Below are positions 22,262-32,893 of a DNA stretch of 64,000 bases, piece after piece (the first letter of the stretch is position 1; every line of letters starts with the position of its first letter). The DNA comes from Nymphaea colorata (taxonomy: Eukaryota; Streptophyta; Magnoliopsida; Nymphaeales; Nymphaeaceae), in assembly GCF_008831285.2 (NCBI RefSeq), contig NC_045142.1:12228716-12292715 (forward strand), read 5' to 3'. The position numbers and the translations under genes are program-made. The notes below the pieces were generated by a model. The model saw nothing but the letters and a program-made list of their open reading frames with translations. It was not told the DNA's origin and made no database searches.

Positions 22262-25200
22262 TGTTAACACCCCAAATTTTTCCACGTCAAAATTGAAACC
22301 ATGTGAAAATTTCACAAAAAAATTGTGAAAATTTGCAATTTCAAAGCCAATTTCGAATCTAAAGAACAATTAGATTCAAATCGTGAATTTAACCCGAGAC
22401 ACAAATCCCAATGCAGGATTACGAGTCCAAATCCAATTGCAAATGTCATTTGAAATCCAAATCCAATTGCGAAATGCAAATTTTGAATTAGATCCAAGCT
22501 ACGTGGGACCCACGTGTGGGCCCCACCTAGCCCGTGTGGTCAAGAGCCCCCCAGGGGCCACGCCCCCTCCATTTAAAATAAATAAATAAATAAATATTTT
22601 CTCTTAAATTAATTGAAGAAAAGTCATTTTCAAGAAGAAATAAAGGATAAACCTAGGAAAAGAGAGACATTTATGTCTCTCTCTCTCCTTTAACTAGGTC
22701 CTCCTTAAAGAAAAAAATCATTTTCAAGGAAGCAATTATTAGACTGGTCAAACTCACCTAACCTACTTAATCCAAATAGGTTTGACCCGGGTGCACCCAA
22801 ATGTGGTGCCAATTCCAGCTAGGTTCGATCACCACGGGCTCAACACAGTCAAAACGTAAGTCTGTCTCATGATCCAATTAATGGACCAAAATAGACTTTG
22901 ACCGAACCAAACCCACTTTGACTAAACTCAGTCAAAGTACAATTTAGCTCAATTAAGAGCTTTCTTGACCCAAATTTATCAAATTACCTCAAATAAAGTC
23001 AAACTACTCGCAAATGAGCTTTGACTTTGGTCAATTGGTCGAAATTGATCAATTTGGACAATTTTACCATTCTACGGTTAAATTAAGATTAAAAAGCCTA
23101 AATTGGCTTATGGAAGGCAAATAAACATTTGAATTTGTCAAATACATGAATCAAATACCAAATTTAAATTGAATATTTCAAACAAAAGTTTGATTCAGTT
23201 GAAATCCAATTTCAATCAAGTTTTGGACGAAAATACCCTTTTTGAACCAAATTTGATAAAATTTTCGAATTTTATTAAAATTTAAATTGAATTATAATAA
23301 TTCAATGGCATTTGGAGCTTAGTAACTAGGTTTTAACCTTACAAGCTCGATTTCAAACAAAAACTAAATAAAAAGTACAAAATAAGGGCAAAACCCTGTG
23401 CAAGGAGATTTTCGTCTAAAATTTTGGTCAAGATGGTCACCTAGGTCTGAACCCATGTTTACCAAACCTAGCCCAGCCCACCTAGCTCGTGGAAATGGGC
23501 TGAGAAATGGTCAATTAGAGACTTTAAATCCTATTTAACTCATTTTACAAGTCCCCAAGGTCTTAAGCAAGTTCCCAATGTGAGTTAAGAAGGTGGATGA
23601 ACCCACCTCCTCCTCTATATAAACCTCCCCTTGGCCACCAAGGGGGGGGACGAAATTTTGGGAGCATTCTATAAAATTGATGCAGCCAAGGAGCTAGGAG
23701 GGAGAAGCCAAGGAAGAGAGAAGAGGTTCGTCCAAGCCCTCTTCCCCTTTTCCTCCCATTCTCTTCTTCACTTTCTTCTATTCTCCCCATTGATTTTTCT
23801 AAGTTAGGGTGCGTAAGTGAACCCTTACTTAGGATTTTCGTGGTGAGAAGCCCTCTTTACCACTCCAAATTCCAGTAAGCAAGCTATTTCTTATTCTAGC
23901 TTTGCTAAGCTTGAATCCACGGTTGGATTCTTGCTTAGGATTGCTTGAGTTAGAAAACAAGTGAAGACGAATGACAAACATCAAGACCGACCGCAAGGTA
24001 GGTGATTTTAACTCACTTCTCTTTTACTTTAGTTTATTGTTGATTTATTTTAATTACAGCAATTTATGGGAGGGTTTATTTTCATTTGCTTACGGCTGGG
24101 AATGATGTCCCGCTAAGGGAAACCTACGCTTCAATGTACATGTTAATGCATAATGCATGCACATGTCGGTTTTTCTTAAATATGAACCCAAGTATCAAAT
24201 TTTGAAATGGCCCCCAAGGCCACGTCCCTTTCAAAGGAACCAACTTAATACCATTTTGAACTCCCTACCATGAGAGAATCCCACGGTGAGAGAGTGATTT
24301 TGCTGCACCATGTATGATGAAAATGTCTATAAGGGATGGATACGTTCTTATGAATGTGATCCACCCTTTCATGGCGAAATGATGGAGGAATAAGCTTGAG
24401 CATTGTTTTATTTTCTTTCTTATTCACAGTCATTTTGATTCATGTCTTTCAATTTAATTGATCAAGGGTAGTAGGGAAGATTTGAAATAAGTTTTCAATC
24501 TTCCTACATAAAAGAACCCAGCCATGAATCATCATAATTCATGAGTCATGTATTCCCTTGATAAAATTTCATTTTGAAGAGTAAGGTATGTATATATATA
24601 TACGTTGTTATATATATATACATGTGTCCAATCTCTTGTTGAAAATCATTTTTCTTCTCTTAAAATCAGGTTGGAATACGTTTCCAAACTGGTTTTTAAG
24701 AAGGATGATCATTTTGATTGATTTTCATAGTGCAAGGCTATGAAATCATTTTCATTTCATTTTTACTTAATTTCAGCAAACTCATACGTAAGATGTATGT
24801 ATGTTGTTGAAATCAGACCATGTTTCATAGGAATTGGTTTAAGAATATCAAAATTTACATATTTGAAACCAATTATTCTAGAATCATCCAAAGGAGTTGA
24901 TGATTTTATTACTACGAAATCTGGAATTTGAATCTATTTGAAAGACTTGTCATTTCCATCTAAGAAACAAGATATTTATTGGAATCAATGTCCACAATTT
25001 TCAGCTATTTAAATCAACACAAGGTCTGATTTTTAGCTATTTTGAAACGAAAGTGGATGTCATCCACGTCTCCCATCCATTTCAAAGATTGAACTTGGCA
25101 TCACTTATATATTTTCATCATTTTGATAATTTTATGTCAAGCCTCAAGCTTATGGACTACATCTCTAATTCATGTGCTTAATCATATAATGAGCACATAT

Positions 25201-26062
25201 AGAGAAAGTCCTACATTTTAATCAATCCTCATCTATAGATTGTATGACGTGCAATATAGACTTTGAGAGATTATGAGAGAGTGAAGAATGTATGTCCCAC
25301 ATGAATGAATCTTGAGGGATTATGAGAGAGAGAAGAATGAATGTTCCATATAGTTTCCCTTCCCGTTTCATGCATTCACCTTCACTTAAACTCAATAGCA
25401 CCACATGCACATTCTCAAGACGTTAAGTGATTCAAATTTGAGTTGCAAAAAGTGACCAAGTCATATTGCAATGAGAATTTGTAAACCTCACTTAACTTCA
25501 AAAGAAAACACAAGCAATGCATTCATAATCTTTTGGCCAAAGTACGTTTGAAAGCAACATGTTTTCTAACAATTTGGAACCTATGTTCTTTCAAAAGAAT
25601 GAATTCTACAAATCACATGATTTGACAAAAGAATGGTTCAAAATCAATTTTGATCATAAGATTATCATCATCATCTAGAGTTCACAACAAAGAACTCAAT
25701 TCCAAATCTTCAAAATCCTCAAGAATTATGTATTTCAAATAACACCAAAACAAAGGTTTTTAAACCAACTTGAAAACCCCCCAATATTCAAATTCATTTA
25801 TTCAAAAAAAAAAATGAATTTCGGTTCTTGAATCCAAAACCTCAATGCATAAGCATATATGATTTGCATCAATAACTCGTATATGATCCAAATGATCCTT
25901 AGCCCTTGGTCTAATTACCCCTGTTAAAGGCGGCAGGAATGGTTGGACCTCGTACCGACGGGCGGATCCCTTTCTCTTGAAAATTTTCTCGAAACCCCAA
26001 TTTTAAAAGAATTTTGCTGACTCGCATTTCGACCTCCTTGAAAAAGGAGTGGGGTGCGAACA
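22262..26062 (+). repeat. Gypsy 3' LTR
   Basis: A 3801-bp partner of the LTR at 9075. It has the same TG...CA ends, the same TATA box (23616-23623) and the same splice-donor word (GCAAG|GTAGGT across 23997/23998). The G run is 8 long (23642-23649) against 17 in the 5' LTR. The high similarity of the two LTRs implies a fairly recent insertion. Confidence 0.95.
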
Positions 26063-26067
26063 GTGAG
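26063..26067. other. Target site duplication of the gypsy element, right copy
   Basis: GTGAG, matching 9070-9074. Copia RNase H sequence resumes beyond it on the minus strand ('AEYRSMAFATAEF'). Confidence 0.93.
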
Positions 26068-28081
26068 CTAGATGAATTCAGCGGTGGCAAATGCCATAGA
26101 TCTATATTCTGCTTATGTAATGGAGCGAGCAATGGAATTTTGCTTTTTTGCACTCCAAGGGATAGGATTAACTCCAAGAAAGGTGCAAAATCCTAATGTT
26201 GAACGTCTGGTGAGGGGACATCCTGCCCAATCCGCATCTGAATAGGCGGAGTTCAATAGCTGACTTCTTCATAAGTCAAATCCCATAATCAAGAGTTCCA
26301 TGGACATATCTCAATATTCTTTTCACCAAAGAAAAATGAAATGTAGTTGGATTTTGCATAAATTGACTCAACTAATTCACACTATATGATATATCAGGCC
26401 TTGTTGTAGTGAGATATTGCAAACCCCCTACCAAACTTCTATATATGGTGGCATCAATTTCTGTTGGTTCTTGAGCTGAATACGGGCGAAAGTTTGTGAC
26501 CATGGGCATGGGAACATCTTTGGCATTCAATAAATGGGCCTTATCAAGTAGCTCGTAGGCATATTTCCTTTGACTGAGGACAAGATAGTGATCATGAAAA
26601 TGAGCCTCTATTCCAAGGAAATAATGAAGAAATCCTAAATCCTTCATGGCGAACTCTGAGCTTACTTGTGAAATAAAATCTTGCATCAGCTTTGTGTTAT
26701 TCCCGGTAAGAATGATGTCATCAACATATAGTAGTAAAATAAGAATTCCATGTTTGTTTTGGCACACAAAAAGAAATGGATCGGCAACACTTGCAAAGAA
26801 TCCCAATGAGAGAAGAAATGTATCAAATCGATCATACCAAGCTCGAGGAGCTTGTTTTAAACCATAAAGAGCTCGCTTGAGCTTACATACATAATCTGGC
26901 TTGAGAGAATTTCAGAAACCATGAGATTGCTCTAGATAAACTGGTTCTTGTAAAAGACCATGTAAAAAGACATTTTTGACATCAAGTTGACGAATATCCC
27001 AAACATAATGAAAAACAATAGATAATACAATTCTGATAGTAGCGGGTTTTACCACTGGTGAAAATGTCTCAAGAAAATCTATTCTAGGAATTTGAGAGAA
27101 TCCTTTAGCAACAAGTTGAGCCTTGAGGCGTTTGACTGTTCCATCACTTCAGAGTTTAGTTTTGAAGACCCACTTGCTGCCTATAACATGCATGTCCTTG
27201 GAATATGGAACTAGATCCCATGTGTTATTATCATGAAGAGCTTTTATGTCTTTCTGCATAGTTGTCGTCCAGTTAGGATCTTTGAGAGCCTCTTTGATTG
27301 TACGAGGCTCTTGAGGAATAAAACAAGCAAGGAGATATTTAGGATTAGGTTTCACGATCCCATCCTTAGAACCAGTTACCCTGGAATGAGAGTTGGTTGC
27401 TCCACTGGTGGTGATGTCGTCATGATGAACTTGTAGATTCACATCTTCAGCTCTATCAAAAGTGTCATCGTTGTTTGACATATTTCCTTCTCCTTGATCA
27501 TAGGTCATAACACCATTCAGCCCCTGTAATGTATTTGCACTTGTTGTAGCTGCATTCATATTTCCAGCACTGGTGTCATTATTGTTTGATATGTTTTCTT
27601 CTACGTGAACATGAGTGAGATGATCATTCTGTCCAGCTAAAGTAGTGCCCATGGTGGCTGCATCATTAGGAGCATTTAGCAAAAGAGAACCATGAGAGTT
27701 ATGATTGTCATAAGACGTGAGCCTTTGTGGATCGTTATTGAACTCTGAGCACGTGGTTTGTTCACCTGCACTTTCAGTAGAACTTGTTACCTCTTGAGTC
27801 GAATCCATGGGAAGAAAAAGTTTGCTTGGCCATTTGTATGGAAAGGTTTTCTCATCAAATACAACATGACGTGAGATGAAGATTCTTCGAGTTGGTGGGT
27901 ACAGGCACCGATATCCTTTGTGTTGCTCTGAGTAGCCAAGAAAAATACATGGTAAGCTTTTTGGTTCAAACTTGTTCTTTGTAGCTACCAAGAAAAGGAA
28001 AACACTTCCATCCAAAGCTGCGAAATATGGAATAATCAGTTTGTTTGTCAAATAATTTCTCATAAGGAGATACCATGTCAA
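26068..28081 (-). pseudogene. Copia integrase C-terminus, reverse transcriptase and RNase H start
   Basis: Minus strand, right to left. The integrase C-terminal region (about 28081-27700) contains 'PCIFLGYSEQHKGYRCL' and a zone rich in Asn, Ser and Thr. The RT start follows with 'KEALKDPNWTTTMQKDIKAL' and 'SKWVFKTK', then the RT core with LLLYVDD at about 26730 and 'MKDLGFLHYFLGIE'. The RNase H start (AEYRSMA) abuts the gypsy junction. In-frame stops occur near 27148, 26910 and 26366, so it is not translatable as one protein. Copia RT copies the element RNA; this copy is dead. Confidence 0.88.
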
Positions 28082-28130
28082 GTGTAGGTGAGGGAAGTTT
28101 GTTTATTAACTAAGTTGCAGTAGAGAACGC

Positions 28131-29011
28131 TTATACCCAAAATTGCATAGGAAGAGTACTATGAAACAAATGAGTGAGGCCAAGTTCAGTAATAAAATGA
28201 TGACGCCTTTCTGTCATCCCATTTTGTTTAGGCGTTTTTGGGCATGTTTTATAATGAGTAATGCCATTGACCTTCAAGTATGATGCTAAGTTTGCACCAT
28301 TAAATTCCCCTCCTTCATTTGTTTGGAAAATTTTAATCTTCCCATCAAACTGATTTTTAATCACAACATGAAGTTCACAAAAAGTCTTAATAATTCTGAT
28401 TTGTTTTTCAAGGGGTAGAACCATATAAATCTGGTGCATTCATCTACAAAAACAGCATAATAACAGAACTTTTGATGAGAAATAATCGGTGCTGGGCCCC
28501 ACAAATCATAATGAATTATTTCAAAAGGTACTTGAGAATGTTCTTTGATATCAAGAAAAGGAAGTCAACTCATTTTCCCTAATTGACAACTCTCACAAAT
28601 ATGCATGACAACATTCTTTGAGGACACATGAATCTTATTTTGTTTCTCTAAGAAACTTATTACTCGAGAATGAGTATAGCCAAGTCGCTCATGCCACGTA
28701 CTTCTATCTACAGACTTGAATTGGCTGGAAAAGAAAGTTGTATGTACATCTTGCTGGAGTCCATAGAGGTCACCGACTTTAGTTCCCGTTGCCAACGTTT
28801 TGTTGCTCACTTGATCCTTTATCATAAAACCGTTAGCATCAAACATAACAGAATATGGCATATCAGTTGTCAATTGACTAACAGAAAGAAGATTCTTCTT
28901 TATTTCTGGAATAACCAAGACGTTATTTAGAGTAAGCATTTGATGACTAGTAGGGATCTTGGCCATTCCAGTATGAGTAATAGACAGTTGTGCATCATTG
29001 CCAACCATCAC
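28131..29011 (-). pseudogene. Copia protease remnant, gag-pre-integrase and integrase core
   Basis: Minus strand. 29011-28565 shows the protease C-terminal region ('LNNVLVIPEIKKNLLSVSQL') and the gag-pre-integrase domain ('WHERLGY', 'CESCQLGK'). 28439-28131 carries part of the integrase core, with 'NEGGEF' (aspartate of the usual D-x-G-G-E-F replaced by Asn) and 'PKQNGMTERRH'. The frame changes between these parts and again before 28081. It is non-functional. Confidence 0.85.
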
Positions 29012-29939
29012 TTTTTCATTTCCATAATATTTTTGTATGGAATAGAGATTACCAAGATTATTGGTGATATGGTTTGATGCGCCTGTATGTCTGCAAACCA
29101 GGTTTGATCTTGTCCATCTGAAAATTTTAAGGTAGCAAGGGCCTTTGGAACATCTTCAGCTTGGAAAGCTTGATTAAATCTGTGCCAGCAATTCAACACC
29201 ACATGATTTGGTTTATTGCAGATTTGACACATCATTCCTTTATTAGGATTTGTAGGTTGTTTCTCCTTCTTTGGATCACCTTTGTTTTGAAAATTTCTGC
29301 TCATATTGTTACTAGCTTGAGTGAAGCCTCTTCCAGCTGAATTAAACTGATGCCTATTATGTTTGTTGTAGGTACGTGGCTGCTAATTTTGTTGTGCGAC
29401 AAAAGTTGAGTGATGATTTTTTCCAGTTTCTTCAGCATGACGTGCTTGTATGGTTTCATGCGCCTACATTAGGGCAACCACTTTTGTATATTGCATGGTA
29501 GGAGGTCGAGTGAGCATAGAGGTGACAAAGGCTTTATAGCCACTGCCTAAACCATTTAATAACCAGAATACTTTGTATTGATCAAAAATAGGCTTGCCTA
29601 TGGCAGCCAACTCATCACAAATAGCCTTGATCTCTCTTATATACTGAGCAACAGATAAATCTTTTTTTCAATGGAGCTGTAATCGCTGGGTTAACAAGAA
29701 TTCACGTTCTCTGGATTCATGAGCAAAAGCAGTAATCAAGGCATCCCAGACTTCTTTGGAAGTCTCCAAGCCAACGACTAAACCAAGAACCTCTTCTGAA
29801 AGTGTTTCGGTGATCCATCCTATTAGGAGACAATCTGATTTCTTCCATGCAAGAAAATCAACATTTGCAACAACTTCATTATTTCAAGTTATAAACTCAG
29901 CAGGCATGGGGTGATTCCCATTAATAAAACCACACATGT
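29008..29939 (-). pseudogene. Copia gag remnant
   Basis: Minus strand from an ATG at about 29939. It has a copia gag core ('WDALITAF', 'QYIREIKAICDELAAIG', 'FWLLNGLGSGYKAF') and then a CX2CX4HX4C zinc knuckle ('CQICNKPNHVVLNC') near 29200. Several in-frame stops (near 29887, 29673, 29467 and 29383) and a frame change toward the protease break it. Confidence 0.82.
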
Positions 29940-31143
29940 TTGACTCTCAATAAGGCCAAGAAGTTGAGTTTTCTATAGAAGAAAGTTGGATTGAGTCAGC
30001 TTTAAGGAAACAAAATTTGTGACATTGAGATTATAGGGTAAGGGTACTTAGCTTCTCTGGAGGCTTCCATGAGATGCAACAATAATAACACATCCGCCCT
30101 TAAAACTAGAACTTAGTTTCTGCAGATGGTGGAACTTGCAGCAGAAGAGATGGACAAAAATTAGGTGATAGTGGCCGGCTCAAGTCACCAATCCAATCGA
30201 GGTTATAGTCGTTGGATTAGTAATAGATCAACGATCCTCCCTGTAAATTTTCACATAGAGAGAACAATCATGAAGACTAGGGAAGATGATAGAACACAGA
30301 GACAGAAATCTGTAATGCCCTGTTGTAGCAGAAGACCAGTTGCAGGGAACTCCTCAGAATAGTTTGTACTCAAAAAATCGTAGCGTCCTGGTGCCAACTC
30401 CAAAAATTCTGAAATTTAGAGGGAAGATTGACAAGAAGAAGACGATTCAGATGGATCTTTGCTCGACCAAAATGGTGGTCGGAGTAATCAACGCCAGTGT
30501 CTAGAAGTTGAGGCAGATTCTGTTTTTGTCGCCGACTGAGAAGGCTGAAGTTGAGGCAGAACTTCCATTTGTTTGCTTGTTGAATAAGCAAATCACATCC
30601 AAATTGAGTGAAAATTGGACATAATGAAGCCCAAATCTATATGAACCAAATAGAATATGTCCCATCCTCAGATGATAGGTGAGTCGCCAGATTCCGGTGT
30701 CGGAACTGGCTAGACTGTCATGACAGACAGAAACAGAACAAGTTCAATCGTGCCTCCAAAATTTAAGATTTTTGCATGGCTTCGATCACCAAATTGGTCC
30801 ATCTTAGAGCCGTTGGATTGGTAACACAGAGAAGATACTCCCTGTAAAAGCTCAGTTTGAGAGTTTGTCTGTGCAGAAAACGCTGGTCAATGAAGTGAAG
30901 GGTGACAACAACGTTCCATGTTCCTTTTCTTCTTGACCGGGGCACTCAAAAATTCAAGTGTTCCCTCCTTGACACTTCAAAAATTTCTGCAAAGATTCTG
31001 GAAAGATCTCCTGACGTTTAGGAGTCCTTTGATCCTGCTTGACAGCTATATGGATCAACTGTGATAAGGTCAGCGGAAATCGTTGTAGTGTACAGATGGA
31101 ATGTGCTCTATTTCTTCCTCTGTTTCACGCCTGCTGCAAAGAA
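29940..31143 (-). other. Copia leader between primer site and gag
   Basis: About 1.2 kb without coding content, which is long for a copia leader. Two versions of a 'CCGTTGGATTGGTAA...CTCCCTGTAAA' segment (about 30205-30250 and 30810-30850) suggest an internal duplication. Confidence 0.6.
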
Positions 31144-31155
31144 GCTCTGATACCA
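31144..31155 (-). other. Copia primer binding site (initiator tRNA-Met)
   Basis: On the minus strand TGGTATCAGAGC follows the LTR directly. It is the classic complement of the plant initiator tRNA-Met 3' end used by copia elements. Confidence 0.93.
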
Positions 31156-31521
31156 TGAAAACAAAAGAGATGGTACTCAATTTTAACGTGGTTCGGTACT
31201 CTGTACCTACATCCACGGTAGCTCTCAAAAGTATGAGAGACACACTATGTGTGTCGTTTAAATACAAGATGTATGACAAGAAGATTTACAATTAACGTTT
31301 ATCTCCTTGATTTCAACCTTGGAGGTTACAGTATCTATCTCCTTCATTTCAGCCTTGGAGGTTACAATATTAATCTCCTTGATTCTAGCATTGGAGATTA
31401 CAGTATCGTGAGTGATTTCAGCAACAACTATTTCATCTACGCCAGCATGTTCGTTGGTGATTTTGGCAACTTCATTATCATCAATACTTTCCACATATTT
31501 GATTCTTGCCTTATTGTTACA
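31156..31521 (-). repeat. Copia 5' LTR
   Basis: A 366-bp LTR, the transcription-driving one for the minus-strand element. Plus-strand ends are TGAAAACAAAAG and TTGTTACA. It keeps a 'TATTTAAAC'-like word (reverse complement at about 31255-31263) that the other LTR has lost in a 26-bp deletion. It holds only two or three copies of the 36-bp repeat. Confidence 0.9.
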
Positions 31522-31526
31522 CCCAT
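31522..31526. other. Target site duplication of the copia element, right copy
   Basis: CCCAT, matching 8280-8284. Confidence 0.9.
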
Positions 31527-32885
31527 TTCTGTTGCTAACTCATTAAATGTTTTATACTTCATTTTCCCTCAGACACAGGTGCCAAGCTTCTGTGGTTCTG
31601 CTCATCAAAGGGTGTAGTTTATTTCCTACCTTCAAGTACCACAGTGAGATTAAAGAGGTTATTACGTGCTTCTCTTCTTCCTAGGACCTCTTCCTTGAAC
31701 AATTCTTTACACTCCAATTTACATGCTTGTTGTTTACTGTAGATTCGCGAAAAAATTCACAGCGTGAAAGAGTAGCTGATGCAGCTCTAAGAGCTTTATA
31801 TAAAAGTGATATTGCAGGAAAGATAAAGCTGGAGCAAAGCTGTCCTTGCAAAAGGGTCATATTCTCCTCACAACCTGCTTCCATTTCCTTTTTTGGCTAT
31901 TCTCTTTGAGTTGAGTCTCCGTCTATCAACACATAAGCCACTAAGTTACTGGTTTGTGTATTTTTGCAGAAAAAGCTGTTACATCTTATGAGGTCTCTCC
32001 TTTTCAATGCTCTTCATTTCAATTATTCTTTTCCCTTTGAAGGCATGTAGTCTTGCAGATGTTCAATATTTCTTCCAATATCTGGTCTGGTTGGTTCAAA
32101 AATAAAAACTAGAGTTGAAAAAAGTGTACATGGATGGTGGAACGGGCCTTGGCTTTTCAAAGTTCTTGATACTATAGAAGTTTGTCCAAGAGATCCAAAG
32201 GGTCCACTGATATCTACTTCACTTACAGCTGACACAAATATAACATTTGACTGACATCTAATAAGAATCAATCCCTGCTGCATATAAATATAAGATCCTA
32301 GTCATATCCAAAATTCGATTTTAACAAACACGGTTTGAAACCAACACTAAATTTGATTGCTAGATGTATATCAAACCAGGCCGTGACCAGAACTCAGTTG
32401 AAGCAAAAGGACACGCATGATCTCCGACCGTACTGCATGGTAACTTAGATCAACCTAACCCAGTATTATGGCAGGCTCAAAAAACACTAATTCTAAGTTT
32501 TATCAAGTTGGTCTAATTTTTGGGACTGATTCAAGAAATGATATATTACCATTACATTATACCTTCAAAATCCAAAACAGTTCCTTAACAAATATTAAGT
32601 TCGTCAGCAAAGGTATTCTTATACATTTAAAGAAAACAAATAAAATCTTGGCCTTAATTTGTCCACCAAAACGTGGATCGTGGTTTCCATATTCGAGCCC
32701 AATTCTATCCTCCAAAATAGAAATTTTGAAGTACTATGGTGGCTTTGATTAGGTGCAAAGACCGTGGAGGCTTTGATTTGTACACAAGATTGGTTGCAAG
32801 ACCAAACTGAAAGACATTAATTTATTATTAATGTTTTTAAACATATTTTTGTGTTGTTTTTTTTTTGTTGGATGATTCCTATTTG
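31527..32885. other. Intergenic, with one exon-like stretch
   Basis: 31741-31852 looks like an exon: 'TTTACTGTAG|' before it, and an open plus-strand frame reading SRKNSQRERVADAALRALY, which resembles the last helix of a double-stranded-RNA-binding domain. A second exon-like stretch (about 31970-31992, after TTTTTGCAG and before GTCTCT) follows. No complete gene can be built, and no matching exons are visible left of the copia insertion. Elsewhere I see nothing. Confidence 0.3.
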
Positions 32886-32893
32886 CCTACACC
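32886..32893. other. hAT target site duplication, left copy
   Basis: CCTACACC, repeated exactly at 36449-36456. Confidence 0.93.

Larger units (their letters stand above)
9075..26062 (+). mobile_element. Ty3/gypsy LTR retrotransposon, Tat/Ogre-like, with extra ORF
   Basis: A complete 17-kb element with long LTRs (9075-12902 and 22262-26062) that begin TGTTAACA and end GCGAACA, and a GTGAG target duplication. Internal order: primer site, long leader, an ORF with a plant mobile domain-like motif, gag with a CHHC-type knuckle, aspartic protease, a non-coding spacer, reverse transcriptase, gypsy RNase H, a second archaeal-type RNase H, integrase, about 1 kb of 3' non-coding DNA and a purine tract. 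Large size, an ORF ahead of gag, a spacer between protease and RT, and two RNases H are together the marks of the plant Tat clade (Ogre relatives). All coding blocks are in one frame but broken by stops, so this copy is probably not autonomous. Confidence 0.95.
8285..31521 (-). mobile_element. Ty1/copia LTR retrotransposon, split by a nested gypsy element
   Basis: A complete but defective element, reading right to left. It has two LTRs (8285-8772 and 31156-31521), a primer site complementary to initiator tRNA-Met beside the right LTR, a purine tract beside the left LTR, and CCCAT target duplications. The domain order on the minus strand is gag with zinc knuckle, protease/gag-pre-integrase, integrase, reverse transcriptase, RNase H, which is the copia order. 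Removing the inserted gypsy element and its duplicated GTGAG leaves about 6.2 kb, a normal copia size. The coding region has several in-frame stops and frameshifts, so it is non-autonomous now. Confidence 0.93.

Noticed and set aside
25911-26177. 88-codon minus-strand frame spanning the gypsy-copia junction
   Set aside because: It crosses the 3' LTR edge into unrelated copia sequence, so it arose by insertion and has no homologue in the 5' LTR.
31144-31155. Initiator tRNA-Met-like sequence as a possible tRNA gene
   Set aside because: Only the 12-base complement of the tRNA 3' end is present, directly against an LTR, so it is a primer binding site.
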